From CAIQQQ01 sp037445025 (lineage in GTDB: Bacteria > Pseudomonadota > Alphaproteobacteria > Acetobacterales > Acetobacteraceae): a stretch of DNA of 64,000 bases. The position numbers and the translations under genes are program-made. The stretch spans positions 1 to 64,000 of the forward strand of contig JBBILI010000006.1 in NCBI GenBank assembly GCA_037445025.1, read 5' to 3'. Below, in pieces: positions 1 through 8,765 of this stretch (positions are counted from its first letter, which is position 1; every line of letters starts with the position of its first letter). Under the pieces are notes generated by a model. The model was not told the origin of the DNA, did not search any database, and worked only from the letters and a program-made list of their open reading frames with translations.

Positions 1-39
1 GGCGTTGAAGTCCGATCGAAGGGGAATTGCTGCGGCCAT
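1..39 (-). CDS. IS630-family transposase, first 13 codons only (runs off left edge)
   Basis: Only the N-terminus is inside the window. It starts at an ATG (complement of 37-39) and reads MAAAIPLRSDFNA. This resembles, from memory, the N-terminus of IS630-type transposases of Acetobacteraceae and relatives, where an AIPLRSDF-like start precedes a helix-turn-helix domain. A good Shine-Dalgarno sequence (AGAAGGA) lies about 9 nt upstream. The motif GTTGGTATAA at 120-129 is a candidate for the end of the element. Thirteen residues are few, so the family call is an inference. Confidence 0.45.
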   Translation of the reverse strand, partial: MAAAIPLRSDFNA

Positions 40-280
40 ACCGAACATCCTTCTGTTCAGTATCGTGAATCACATCCGCCCCCGCGTCGCCAAGCCCTCG
101 TGAGTCATCGACCCCAAGAGTTGGTATAAGTCCACCTAAAGCCATATTGCTCTAGTCACCCTGTGCTTTGCGGCGATCTCCTAGATGGACGAAGCTTGGT
201 CCGCCCAAGAGGTTGCCGCAGGCATCACAGCTGCGCTTGATGGTTGCGAACGCGAGCTACAGCGGCGACCGTGTCGGCCT
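40..280. other. Intergenic stretch, probable end of the insertion sequence
   Basis: No convincing gene lies between the transposase start and the 3' end of the FkbM remnant; the short open frames here look like chance. The 10-mer GTTGGTATAA at 120-129 recurs as its complement TTATACCAAC at 1114-1123, in the palindromic element upstream of the FkbM remnant. The methyltransferase remnant is therefore flanked by related sequences. Base composition is less GC-rich than in the rest of the window. Confidence 0.4.
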
Positions 281-1096
281 CTACGCGAATGCGTTGGAGC
301 CGGCCAGTTCCTCCCGCGAGAGATGAGTGGCGTGGCAATCGCACCATCCCGGAGCGAACTCCGGATCGATCCGCCGAAGTTCGATCCAGGTTTGATACAG
401 ATGGACTGCTTCATCAAGCGTCAGCCATTTGTGCTGTGGCAGCTCGAGCCCAAACAAGCCAGTCATGTGACCCGTGAACTGGACGGGCGCAAATCGGCCT
501 TCACGCGCAGGTTCGGTCACATCTATCGCCGGATTCCAATATTGATTGACGATTTGAAAGAGCCTGTAGCCGGCTGAAAACATTCTGGCCATGATTCCAA
601 TATCGGAAAGCTCGCAGCTTATGAATTTCGGGCGCCTCGGATCGAGAACCAGCTGGTTGAGGACCTCTTCATCGACACCCTCGATATCGCATTTGAGGTA
701 GTATGGCACACCATGCGCATCGAATATTTTGCCAAGCGTGATTGTCTCGACCACACGCTCTTCGTATGTGAACGCTGAAACGGCAAGATTGGCAGCCACC
801 AGATCTTCCCGGGTTGTGTGGGCATCGTCCTTCTGCTGATTCACGTAAAACGTGATACTGTCATGATCAGGAGATGCCACTGCCTTTTCAAGAACAGTGA
901 AGCGTCCTTAGCGGAGTTCCTCTGCAAAGCGCACTCTTGCGAGCTCAATATAGTCTCGGAAGGCGTCAACTGATACTGCCTTGAACCCCTTGGAAAGGTA
1001 ATAGGCAGCGTCGTCACCCTTGTGCATACCAAAGTCAAAAATCGTGTTTGTGTTAATCACAGATCGATCCTTTCTTCCAGCGAGCCAGCTGTTCAT
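281..1096 (-). pseudogene. FkbM-family methyltransferase broken by one in-frame stop
   Basis: Read in a single frame, this encodes about 271 codons of an FkbM-type SAM-dependent methyltransferase, a family that methylates sugars or polysaccharides. The first 62 codons carry the SAM-binding start (FDFGMHKGDDAAYYL, then VDAFRDY). A TAA at the complement of 908-910 follows ARVRFAEELR. The frame continues without shift as GRFTVLEKAVASPDHDS and on through the conserved YLKCDIEG motif to the end. One base change (for example from GAA or AAA) explains the stop. The downstream part has an internal ATG (complement of 878-880), but a product from there would lack the SAM-binding fold. The gene lies between a transposase end and a palindromic element, next to glycosyltransferases. 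A sequencing error cannot be excluded. Confidence 0.8.
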
Positions 1097-1113
1097 TGAT
1101 CAAAGGCTATGAT

Positions 1114-1243
1114 TTATACCAACGGTCATGACGAATGACCGTTGGTATGGTCTTGGTTTGGCGCGCCGCCGCAGGCCTTCCCGGCGCGCGATACCAACGG
1201 GCTTGATCGATGGAAGAGTCATCGATCAAGGCCGTTGGTATTA
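1114..1243. repeat. MITE-like double-palindrome element
   Basis: Two stem-loops share the same outer sequence. The first pairs 1116-1129 with 1135-1148 (ATACCAACGGTCAT and its perfect complement, 5-nt loop). The second pairs 1191-1212 with 1220-1241 (22-bp arms, one mismatch, 7-nt loop). The whole segment starts TTATACCAACGG and ends CCGTTGGTATTA, so it has near-perfect terminal inverted repeats. Between the stems is a smaller GCGCGCCG/CGGCGCGC pair. It carries no open frame of interest. Its terminal 10-mer also occurs at 120-129, near the putative end of the transposase element, which suggests mobilisation by that element. Confidence 0.65.
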
Positions 1244-1333
1244 CACTTTTGGTGGACGGTTAAGCCACTCCTCCGCGGGGTCAAGCCAACCCGCGATTGC
1301 GGGCGGGCCGCGTTGTCGGATCGTGCGGCGACA

Positions 1334-3088
1334 TCACCCCGCTTCGCCCCGGAGCGTTTCCTCAAGTTCCGCAATCTGGATCTTCGAGAACGGGTGGGCT
1401 TCATCCATGTCGTGCGCCTTGCGCCAGCGTTCCAGAGCCTCCACGTCGCGTCCACGGCAGCGGGCCACCGTGGCGAAATAGATGGCCACATTCAGATCAC
1501 CGGGAAAGCGATCTCTGGCGGCCGCCAAAATATCCTCGGCCTCGTCGAACTCCTTGAGAACATGGATCAACAGATCCGCAAGATTGCAGAACCCGCCGGG
1601 ATTGTCAGGGAACTGTGCGACAAAGTCCCGCCAGCGGGATCTCGCCGCCTGGTTGTCGTTGCGAAGTCTCGCGTTTTTGGCAAATTCCGCCTGAAGCGCC
1701 TCGTTATCCGGGAACCGGGCCACGTATTGCGCAAGCCAGGCATCCGCCTCGATCAGACGCCATTCCCTCCGCAACACCTCGACATGGGCGAGCAGCTCGG
1801 CCGCAGTCAGCGCGCTCCGCCCGATATGATCGAAATCCGTTGCGCCGGTCCGGATCTTGGCGTGGGCTTCGCCGATATGCGCGAGCATGGCAACGACCCC
1901 CGCGATGTCAGCCGACCATCGTTTCTGCACCGAATGGTCCGTCGGGTCGGATCCGCCGACCGCGAGGATATAGCGATGCCCCATTGATGCAAAGATGTTG
2001 GAGTGCCCCACCAGCCAGTCAGGCTGGGGTTCCATCGACAGAACGGTCGTTCCAGGCCTGCAGAAGATGGTGTTGAACATGCCCGCACCGCCGGCGCCCA
2101 CCACCACCTTGGCCTGCGCGAAGACCTGAACCTGGACCTCGAAAGGATGCAGCTGCGGTTCGAAGATGAAATAACCCTGGTCACGCATGACCTCGACGAG
2201 CTCAGGCTCGTTCTGCATGGCCCGGTATCCCGGATTCGCGCGCGACGCTGCAATCCGCGACACGTAGACATGATCGCTCACATCCGCAGGAAGCGCCGCG
2301 CCGGCGCTGAGCCGGTCCGCCAGAGACTGGAATGTCGCAACCGACCGGTCATCGAGAAAGAACGTCGGCAGCCTCAGGCTTGGAACAAGGAGGTTTCGCC
2401 CGCGATAGGCCTGCTCCGCCGCGTGATGGATCAACCGTTGCGGGGCAACTCCCATGTACCCCAGGATACGCCGCTTCCAGTCACTGTTGGAGGTCACGAC
2501 CACCGGTCGGTCATGACAGCCAAGGTCCTGCATCTGGATCAGTTTGGGCACAACGCGAAGCAGAAACGCCCCGTAGTTGTTCTCTTCCATCGAGGAGAGA
2601 AAGATTGCGCTGTCAGGCAGCGGAACCGCTTCGCTGGCCACGTCCGGCCGGTCGAACGAGAAGACACGTCCATCGAACTGAAGGGCGTTGCGTTCGAACT
2701 GACGCCGGTCGGCACGCATCAGCACGCGCACGTCATGTTCCACCGAATCGCTGTCGGTGATCACGCGACCCGGTGTGCCCGTGACGAAGGTCCGTTCCCC
2801 CGTCACGATCGCGTCGTCAAGTTCCAGAACATAGATGTCCGGTGCCTCGACCTTGGTCGACCATGTGAGCGGACCGCCATACCCCGTCTTCAGGCGATCG
2901 ATGATGCCATAAGGGCGCGGCCGGGCGAGGTCGCCGGCGGCATCCGCCATCTCGCGGCGCAGGAACGGCTCCAGGAGCAGGGTTTTGCCCAAGCCGAGCG
3001 CCTCGACGATCCGTCGGGAACTGGGGGCCAGGCTTCCCTGCGGGATGTCCGAGATCGGGAAAAACTGATCCATCACCTGATCTTCCAT
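1334..3088 (-). CDS. Glycosyltransferase family 61 (DUF563) with C-terminal TPR-like region
   Basis: A 584-residue protein if started at the ATG at 3088 (MEDQVMDQFF); an ATG at 3073 has a better Shine-Dalgarno (GGAAG) and is equally possible. A longer frame to 3148 would overlap the upstream gene by 44 nt. The middle of the protein shows GT61/DUF563 features: a SSMEENNYGAFLLR stretch with conserved Asn, DHVYVSRIAASRANPGYR, and the donor-site-like VVGAGGAGMFNTIFCRPGT. About 150 residues at the C-terminus form TPR-like helical pairs (for example DAWLAQYVARFPDNEALQ). It probably transfers a sugar to a cell-surface polysaccharide. It follows the GT2 gene by 16 nt and ends the GT cluster; the donor and acceptor cannot be told from sequence. 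Confidence 0.8.
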   Translation of the reverse strand: MEDQVMDQFFPISDIPQGSLAPSSRRIVEALGLGKTLLLEPFLRREMADAAGDLARPRPYGIIDRLKTGYGGPLTWSTKVEAPDIYVLELDDAIVTGERTFVTGTPGRVITDSDSVEHDVRVLMRADRRQFERNALQFDGRVFSFDRPDVASEAVPLPDSAIFLSSMEENNYGAFLLRVVPKLIQMQDLGCHDRPVVVTSNSDWKRRILGYMGVAPQRLIHHAAEQAYRGRNLLVPSLRLPTFFLDDRSVATFQSLADRLSAGAALPADVSDHVYVSRIAASRANPGYRAMQNEPELVEVMRDQGYFIFEPQLHPFEVQVQVFAQAKVVVGAGGAGMFNTIFCRPGTTVLSMEPQPDWLVGHSNIFASMGHRYILAVGGSDPTDHSVQKRWSADIAGVVAMLAHIGEAHAKIRTGATDFDHIGRSALTAAELLAHVEVLRREWRLIEADAWLAQYVARFPDNEALQAEFAKNARLRNDNQAARSRWRDFVAQFPDNPGGFCNLADLLIHVLKEFDEAEDILAAARDRFPGDLNVAIYFATVARCRGRDVEALERWRKAHDMDEAHPFSKIQIAELEETLRGEAG

Positions 3089-3104
3089 CCCCAGGCCCCG
3101 CCGT

Positions 3105-3818
3105 TCAATGCCGCTTGTACCTTGAGATCTGCGTTGGATAGACGACAACGTCGCTGTTCGATGACTGTGCCAGCAGCGACCCCGCGCGCCGCCGCTTGAA
3201 ATGCACCGTTCCTGGGACCGGCCGGTGCGCCACCCCAGCCGCCAGCGTCTCGCAGTTCCAGTGCCAGTCCTCGTAACCGAATCCCGCCTTCAGATCGTTG
3301 AACCGATACGGCGTGCGCGCCAGCACGGCGCGCGAGGTGAAGGCCAGCGAATCCCACAGATTGCCGACCTGCAGCACCGCGGGATCGAAATCCGGATCCA
3401 GCGAATCCGCGTGCAGCCACAGCGCCCGCGCGCCGCCGAACGTCACGTTCAACTCGGAATGCGCCACCAGCGGCACCGGCGACAGCACGCACATGGCAAA
3501 CGCCTCGGTCAGCCAGTTCTCGCTCCAGAGATCGTCGCCGTCGAGAAAGCCGAGATAGCGCCCGCTGGTCACGCCCATCGCCTTGTTGCGCGACAGACCG
3601 CAGCAGCCGAGATCGAGCTCGATCACCCGCCAGTCCGGGTCCTCCAGCTCGGCCACCATGTCGCGGGTCTCCTGGTTCGGCCGGTCGAGCGTGATCAGCG
3701 CCTCGACCGTCAGCCCGCTGGTGCGCGCATGGGCGATGGCGGCGGCGAAGCTGCGCAGCGACGGACCCATCAGGAGCCCTTCGCGATGGGCCGTCAGCAC
3801 CGCGGACACATCATACAT
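3105..3818 (-). CDS. Glycosyltransferase family 2
   Basis: A 237-residue GT-A-fold transferase. The N-terminus reads MYDVSAVLTAHREG, the usual beta-strand and nucleotide-binding start. The metal-binding DxD motif is YLGFLDGDDLWSENWL, preceded by CCGLSRNKAMGVTSG, where GT2 enzymes bind the sugar donor. The start is the ATG at 3818, whose A is shared with the upstream TGA stop (TGATG), so translation is probably coupled; a GTG one codon earlier is possible. It lies between a GT4 and a GT61 gene in one minus-strand run, pointing to surface glycan assembly. It is shorter than many GT2 enzymes and has no membrane segment. Confidence 0.88.
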   Translation of the reverse strand: MYDVSAVLTAHREGLLMGPSLRSFAAAIAHARTSGLTVEALITLDRPNQETRDMVAELEDPDWRVIELDLGCCGLSRNKAMGVTSGRYLGFLDGDDLWSENWLTEAFAMCVLSPVPLVAHSELNVTFGGARALWLHADSLDPDFDPAVLQVGNLWDSLAFTSRAVLARTPYRFNDLKAGFGYEDWHWNCETLAAGVAHRPVPGTVHFKRRRAGSLLAQSSNSDVVVYPTQISRYKRH

Positions 3819-6800
3819 CACGCAACCTCCGCCTGCAGTACCGCGTCAACCGCACGATCATAGGTGTCGAAGCAATATCGGGCCGTCACCAGGGCCTGGG
3901 CGCGGGCAGCCCGGGCGGTCCGTTCGCCAGGCCTGCTGATCATCTCGTCGAGTGCTGCCACATACGCGCCAACGCCGGCCTCGGGCTCGATCGGCCAGCC
4001 GGTCGTCGCGTTGATGATCTCCGGCACGCCGGAGACGGCGCTGGCCACCATCGGCACCCCGAGCGAGGCCAGCTCGATCACGGTGATCGGCGTGCCCTCA
4101 TAGGCCGAGGTGAACAGCCAGCCGTCGCATTCCCCCAGCGGCAGGTCGAGCATCGACCGGTACTCGCCCATCATGGTGATGTTGGAGGGCAGCTTGCCGA
4201 GATCCGGACCCGGCCCGAAGGTGGAGCGGCCCCAGGCGCGGAAATCGACATGGGGCATCTTCCAGGCGACGGCCTCGAGGATGTCGAAGCGCTTCTGATA
4301 GTCCAGCCGCCCGCCCCACAGGATCAACGGACGCTCGCGGCGGCCGACGCTGGCAGCCCCCTGTTCGGCCATGGTCAGCTTGGAGGGCGGCACCCGGCAA
4401 GGCGTGTAGAGGGTGATCAGCCGGTCCTGCAGATGGCGCGGCAGGGCGTACATCTCCGTCAGTTCCCGTTTGAGGTAGATGGAATCGGTGAACAGCCCGG
4501 TCAGCGCATGGGCGGTGACGGGATAGAACTCGCTGGGATAGCCGGTGCGCACGCCGGTCGGCGACTGGTCCCAGCACAGCAGATAGGCGTAGAGCCGCAT
4601 CTGGCCGGCAAGCTGACGTCCGAAGCGCTGAAACGTCTTCCAGCACAGGAAGCTGTTGATGTTGACCACACGCTGCGGCTTCAGCCCTGCCAGCAGCGTG
4701 TACAGCAGCCGCTCGGCATTGGCTGAATCCAGCGCCTTGACGACATCGGACATGTCCAGTGTCTCGATATCCTCGGATATGAAGTCCGGCCGTTCGAAAT
4801 GCGGGTTGTCCGTGCGGAGCAGCAGGATGGTCTCGTCGGGCCGGATGCGGCGGAGCGAACTCGCGAACTCGCCCGCCAGCCGGTCGGCCCCGCCGGTGCG
4901 GATCCAGGGCACGCAGATCACGGTGTCATAGTCCAGCCGCTGCAGCCGGTCGCGCACGATGTCATGGGCACCGGCGAGGATATCGTAGAACGGCGGCACC
5001 AGCACGCCGGGCAGCGGCGTCAGCTCACCCACCACCGGGTCCAGCACCGCGGCCTGGCGCACCGCCTCGGCGATCTGCTCCGAGCCGAGGGCGTCGGCAA
5101 GGCGGTCGCGCATCCGGCCGATCCAGCGGAAATGCTGTTGCTGTGCCGGGTTGCCGTCCACCGGGCTCCCGCCGGCGGCGACGATGAAGTGCCGCCGTGC
5201 CATCGGCGCCCCCACCGGCCCCGGCAGGAACGCGGCCGGCAGGCTTGCCCCGCGCAACGCCGTGCGGCCCTCATAGAGGCCGTGCAGAAGGTAATGCCGG
5301 AAGGTCCACATCCCGTCGCCGCCGAGATCGGCGTTGCGCGAGCGGTAGAGCGCATCATCGAACAGCGGCGTGGGCACGATCCGCGCGGGTGCCCCGTGGC
5401 GCAGGAAGTGGCAGAAGGCAGCACCTTCGATGGGCGGCAGCCCGGCCGCCCGGGCGCGGTCGGCATAGCAGGCGGCATCGAACAGCGGCCCTATCGGATC
5501 GCCGCGGCGCAGGCCGATGCGCAGGAAATGCAGCAGCCGTTCCATGGCGGTGGCATCCGCCGCCAGATCGCCGCCGCCGGAATAGGCTTCCGGCATGAAC
5601 AGGGCCAGGGCGAGGTCAAGGTCGTGCAGCTCGCCGCCGGCGACCCAGGGCTCGCTCGCCACCAGCAGCGCATCGAACACCGCGAGGTTCAGCTGGCGCG
5701 ACCGCGCCGCTCCCAGCACCATCGCCAGCCCCCGACACGGGGTGAACCCGTCATCGATCTCATGGACCAGCAGATGCAGATAGACCGGCAGCTCCGGCTT
5801 GCGTTCCAGATGGCTCAACGCCCAGTGCATGTCGAACCAGGGCGTGGGGCGGCGCCCTTCACGCACGCCGTAGCGGCTGAAATGGTCGAAGCTGATCAGC
5901 CAGTTCGGATCGAACTCGGGATACATCGCCTGGTAGAAGGCGTTGCTGAGCCGCGGCGTCGGCATGATCCGGCGCCAGCGGCCGTGTTCGAGAAAATGTA
6001 CGATGGCAGGCATATCGCCGATCGGCGGGATGTCCTTCTGTTCCGCCACCCGGGCGCGATACCAGGCGACATCGAACAGCGGCGAGGGTGACACGTCCGC
6101 CCAGAGCCCGGTCTGCAGGAAATGGGCCAGCGCCTCGACCGGCAGGGTGCGGCCATCCAGCCGCGATACCCTGATCGTGTGATCCGACACGAACATCTCG
6201 ATCAGGATATCGATGAGATCCTGCTCGAGACTGAGGCGCAGCCGCTCCACCGCCTTCTGGATCACCGGCTGCAGTTCAGTCAGTTGGGCCAGCTCGCGGA
6301 CCGTCAGCCGGACCCGGACCAGACCCTGCGACGGTGCCAGGCCCAGCGCGCGGCCCTGCAGGAGATAATGATAGAAGCCCGGCAGGCGGCTGGCCTGGGC
6401 AGCGGGATGGGTCTGGTAGAAGCCCGGCTCGAACCATGCGTTCGGCCGCCGCTCCTCGAAGGCGCCATGCAGCAGGAAGTGCTCGAAGCCGAAATAGCCG
6501 GCCTCCTGCACCTCGGGGTAGCGCGCGAGGTAGAACGCCTCGTCGAAATACGGGTTGGGCACGATGCGCGCCGCACGCCCATAGCGGATCCAATGGAGCA
6601 GCGCCGGCTCATCGATGGCCCGTGCCGGCAGGTCGGCGGCGGCCGCCGCGGCGGCATAGACGCCCGGCTCGAACAACGGATGGGCCGAGATCCCGGCCAT
6701 CAGTCCGGTGGCGGCAAAATGCGCGAGTGCCTCCAGCGCATCCGTCTCGGCGGGAAGGCCCACATTGTCGCAATAGGCCGGTGCCACGAACGTCAGCAGC

Positions 6801-7447
6801 AGCTGCTCCAGCTGCTCGGACGTCATGCTCGCGCCGAGGCTGCGCATCAGCCGGTCCAGCCGGTGCAGGCGGGCCAGCCGCACGGCGCGGTCCGGCAGCT
6901 TCCAGTCGAACAGACGCAGCGCGCGGCTGGGTGCGATGTCGCGATCGCTGTCGGATGTCAGGATATGGATGAGGGGATGGACGTCCCTGTCCAGCTCCGG
7001 GCACTGCTGGCGATACCAGACCGGATCGCACCAGCGGTTGGGGCGTCGCTCCTCGGCCTGGCCGTGCTGGACGAAATGGAGATAGCCGAACAGCCCGGCC
7101 GAGCTCACATCGCCGTGGTGTTCGAGATAGAACGCCTCGTCGAACCAGGGTGTCGGCACGATCCGCGCCTGGACGCCGACACGCAGCCAGTGATGGATCA
7201 GTGTCTCCTCGTCGCGCGGCGCTTCTATGGCCAGCATGTCGATCTGCTGGAGGTAATGCGCCTCGTCGAACAGCGGCGTATCGAAAATGCGACATTTCGA
7301 TATGATACCGAAATCGGACTCATATGCCACATGACAGAAGATATTGTTGTCAGAAGATAGAATATGCTCAAAAAACTCCGGATCGGCGATCTGGGCCGCT
7401 CGCAAGTATTCTGAGATTGTTGCAATTTTCTGCATAAAACTGATCAT
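3818..7447 (-). CDS. Large repeat protein with C-terminal GT4 glycosyltransferase domain
   Basis: A 1209-residue protein. Residues ~55-745 hold four copies of a ~198-residue unit, starting with PLFD/PLFE-type motifs near residues 58, 257, 456 and 654. Each unit contains several HFL.HG and RIVPTPxFDEAFY-like submodules. The C-terminal ~360 residues are a GT4 (GT-B fold) domain: CVPWIRTGGADRLAGEF at the start, LILWGGRLDYQKRFDIL, and the donor-site motif YEGTPITVIELASLGVPMVA with the E-x7-E pattern. It probably adds a sugar to a polysaccharide or S-layer-type glycan, with the repeats acting as a binding or scaffolding region (inference). It heads the minus-strand cluster with GT2 and GT61 genes. 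The first ~60 codons are more AT-rich than the rest. Confidence 0.82.
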   Translation of the reverse strand: MISFMQKIATISEYLRAAQIADPEFFEHILSSDNNIFCHVAYESDFGIISKCRIFDTPLFDEAHYLQQIDMLAIEAPRDEETLIHHWLRVGVQARIVPTPWFDEAFYLEHHGDVSSAGLFGYLHFVQHGQAEERRPNRWCDPVWYRQQCPELDRDVHPLIHILTSDSDRDIAPSRALRLFDWKLPDRAVRLARLHRLDRLMRSLGASMTSEQLEQLLLTFVAPAYCDNVGLPAETDALEALAHFAATGLMAGISAHPLFEPGVYAAAAAAADLPARAIDEPALLHWIRYGRAARIVPNPYFDEAFYLARYPEVQEAGYFGFEHFLLHGAFEERRPNAWFEPGFYQTHPAAQASRLPGFYHYLLQGRALGLAPSQGLVRVRLTVRELAQLTELQPVIQKAVERLRLSLEQDLIDILIEMFVSDHTIRVSRLDGRTLPVEALAHFLQTGLWADVSPSPLFDVAWYRARVAEQKDIPPIGDMPAIVHFLEHGRWRRIMPTPRLSNAFYQAMYPEFDPNWLISFDHFSRYGVREGRRPTPWFDMHWALSHLERKPELPVYLHLLVHEIDDGFTPCRGLAMVLGAARSRQLNLAVFDALLVASEPWVAGGELHDLDLALALFMPEAYSGGGDLAADATAMERLLHFLRIGLRRGDPIGPLFDAACYADRARAAGLPPIEGAAFCHFLRHGAPARIVPTPLFDDALYRSRNADLGGDGMWTFRHYLLHGLYEGRTALRGASLPAAFLPGPVGAPMARRHFIVAAGGSPVDGNPAQQQHFRWIGRMRDRLADALGSEQIAEAVRQAAVLDPVVGELTPLPGVLVPPFYDILAGAHDIVRDRLQRLDYDTVICVPWIRTGGADRLAGEFASSLRRIRPDETILLLRTDNPHFERPDFISEDIETLDMSDVVKALDSANAERLLYTLLAGLKPQRVVNINSFLCWKTFQRFGRQLAGQMRLYAYLLCWDQSPTGVRTGYPSEFYPVTAHALTGLFTDSIYLKRELTEMYALPRHLQDRLITLYTPCRVPPSKLTMAEQGAASVGRRERPLILWGGRLDYQKRFDILEAVAWKMPHVDFRAWGRSTFGPGPDLGKLPSNITMMGEYRSMLDLPLGECDGWLFTSAYEGTPITVIELASLGVPMVASAVSGVPEIINATTGWPIEPEAGVGAYVAALDEMISRPGERTARAARAQALVTARYCFDTYDRAVDAVLQAEVA

Positions 7448-7697
7448 GGTCCAGAAACTCGCCTATCGTTCGCGACCTGATAACATCGCCGCGCCCATCA
7501 TGCCACCAGATATCGGGCTCTGGCCCGCAGCGTCCTGAGACTGATCGACGGCCGACGGAACCGGGGTGTCGCCCTCCTCTTTTAGCCTGTGTTATTTCTC
7601 GGCAGCGTGTACATGCCACTATCGGGTTTGGCATCGATATCAGCTGGCGGGACGGCCTGTTCCAGCGCACCAGAGGATCCTATCACGTGACGTCCAG

Positions 7698-8651
7698 ATG
7701 CTGATCCTTCTTGGTGGTGCCGGGTTCATCGGCCAGCACCTGCAGCAACTGCTGCAGTCTCAGAATGTTGACTATGCGGTGGTCACTAGGCGCGTGGCGC
7801 CGGCCGTCCAGATGGCGGGACGGACCGACCGCGGCCGACGCGTGCTGTCGGCCGACGCCTTTGCCGGGCCCGAGGGCGACCATCTGCTTGCCCAGGCCAG
7901 CGGCATCATCAACATGATCTCGTCCTCCGTGCCCGGCACCTTCGCCCACGAGCCCTGGCGCGAGGTGCCGGAGAATGTCGGCCCCGCCGCGGCGCTGTTC
8001 GCGCGCTGCGCCACCCTCAATCCACACGCCAAGCTGGTGCATCTGTCCTCCGGGGGCACGGTCTATGGCCGCATTCCCGCCGATCGCGCCTCCGAGGACC
8101 TGCCGGCCAAACCGATCTCGGGCTACGGCATGGGCAAGCTGATGATCGAGGAGGCGTTGCGTTTCACCGGCCGCACCACCGGCATGCCCTATGCCATTCT
8201 GCGCGTGTCGAATCCGGTGGGAAAGTTCCAGACCAAGATGACCCAGGGGATCATTCCCATCGCCGTGCGCGCGGCCTGGCTGGGCCAGCCGTTCCGCCTG
8301 TTCGGCGACGGCTCGCATGTGCGCGATTACATGGACGCCGATGATCTCGCCGAGGCGATCCTGCTGGCCTGGCGCGACGAGCAATTCCTGGACCGCACCT
8401 GGAACGTGGGCTCCGGCGTCGGACATTCTATTCTCGACGTGCTGCGTTTGGTCGAGCGGGTCACTGGGCTGACCCTGCGGGTGGAGCGCAGCCCGGGCCG
8501 CGCCGTGGATGTGGCGCGCATCGTGCTGGACTGCAGCCGAATCCGGCGCGATCTCGGCTGGACGGCACGGCGTGGGCTGGATGGGGCGGTGGACCAGATC
8601 CTGGCGGCGCTGCGCACGCCGCAGGCGACGGAGACGGAGACGGCGGATTAG
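7698..8651 (+). CDS. NAD-dependent epimerase/dehydratase (extended SDR), nucleotide-sugar type
   Basis: A 317-residue extended short-chain dehydrogenase. The ATG at 7698 gives MLILLGGAGFIGQHL, the Rossmann GxxGxxG at the very N-terminus; the longer frame to 7566 adds 44 residues unlike the family. The catalytic pair is in SGYGMGKLMIEE (YxxxK), with HLSSGGTVYG before it. FRLFGDGSHVRDYMDADD and TWNVGSGVGHSILDVL are typical of UDP-glucose 4-epimerase-like sugar epimerases. It is divergent from the GT4 gene across about 250 bp that should hold both promoters, so it probably supplies a nucleotide sugar to the glycan cluster. Substrate unknown. A repeat element starts right after its TAG stop. Confidence 0.85.
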   Translation: MLILLGGAGFIGQHLQQLLQSQNVDYAVVTRRVAPAVQMAGRTDRGRRVLSADAFAGPEGDHLLAQASGIINMISSSVPGTFAHEPWREVPENVGPAAALFARCATLNPHAKLVHLSSGGTVYGRIPADRASEDLPAKPISGYGMGKLMIEEALRFTGRTTGMPYAILRVSNPVGKFQTKMTQGIIPIAVRAAWLGQPFRLFGDGSHVRDYMDADDLAEAILLAWRDEQFLDRTWNVGSGVGHSILDVLRLVERVTGLTLRVERSPGRAVDVARIVLDCSRIRRDLGWTARRGLDGAVDQILAALRTPQATETETAD

Positions 8652-8765
8652 CAAAGTAAGAAAGCGCTTCATTTCTGAAGAAAAGAAGCAAAAGACATTT
8701 TTTCTTTTCAGTGGATCTCTTTTTTCAGATGGGCGTCAGACGATAAGCAAGGCTGCTTTTTCAGA
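8652..8765. repeat. AT-rich palindromic element, copy 1 (degenerate), between convergent genes
   Basis: Fills the whole gap between two convergent stop codons. It has the module TTCTGAAGAAAAGAAGCAAA at 8673-8692, the GGGCGTCAGACGAT core that matches GGGCGTCAGCCGAT in other copies, and T-rich tracts on both strands. The last codons of the M20 gene (LEKK) are read from its edge. It probably acts as a bidirectional terminator. Confidence 0.7.

Noticed and set aside
4799..6091. 430-codon plus-strand frame over the GT4 gene
   Set aside because: No recognisable domain and lies fully inside the convincing minus-strand gene.
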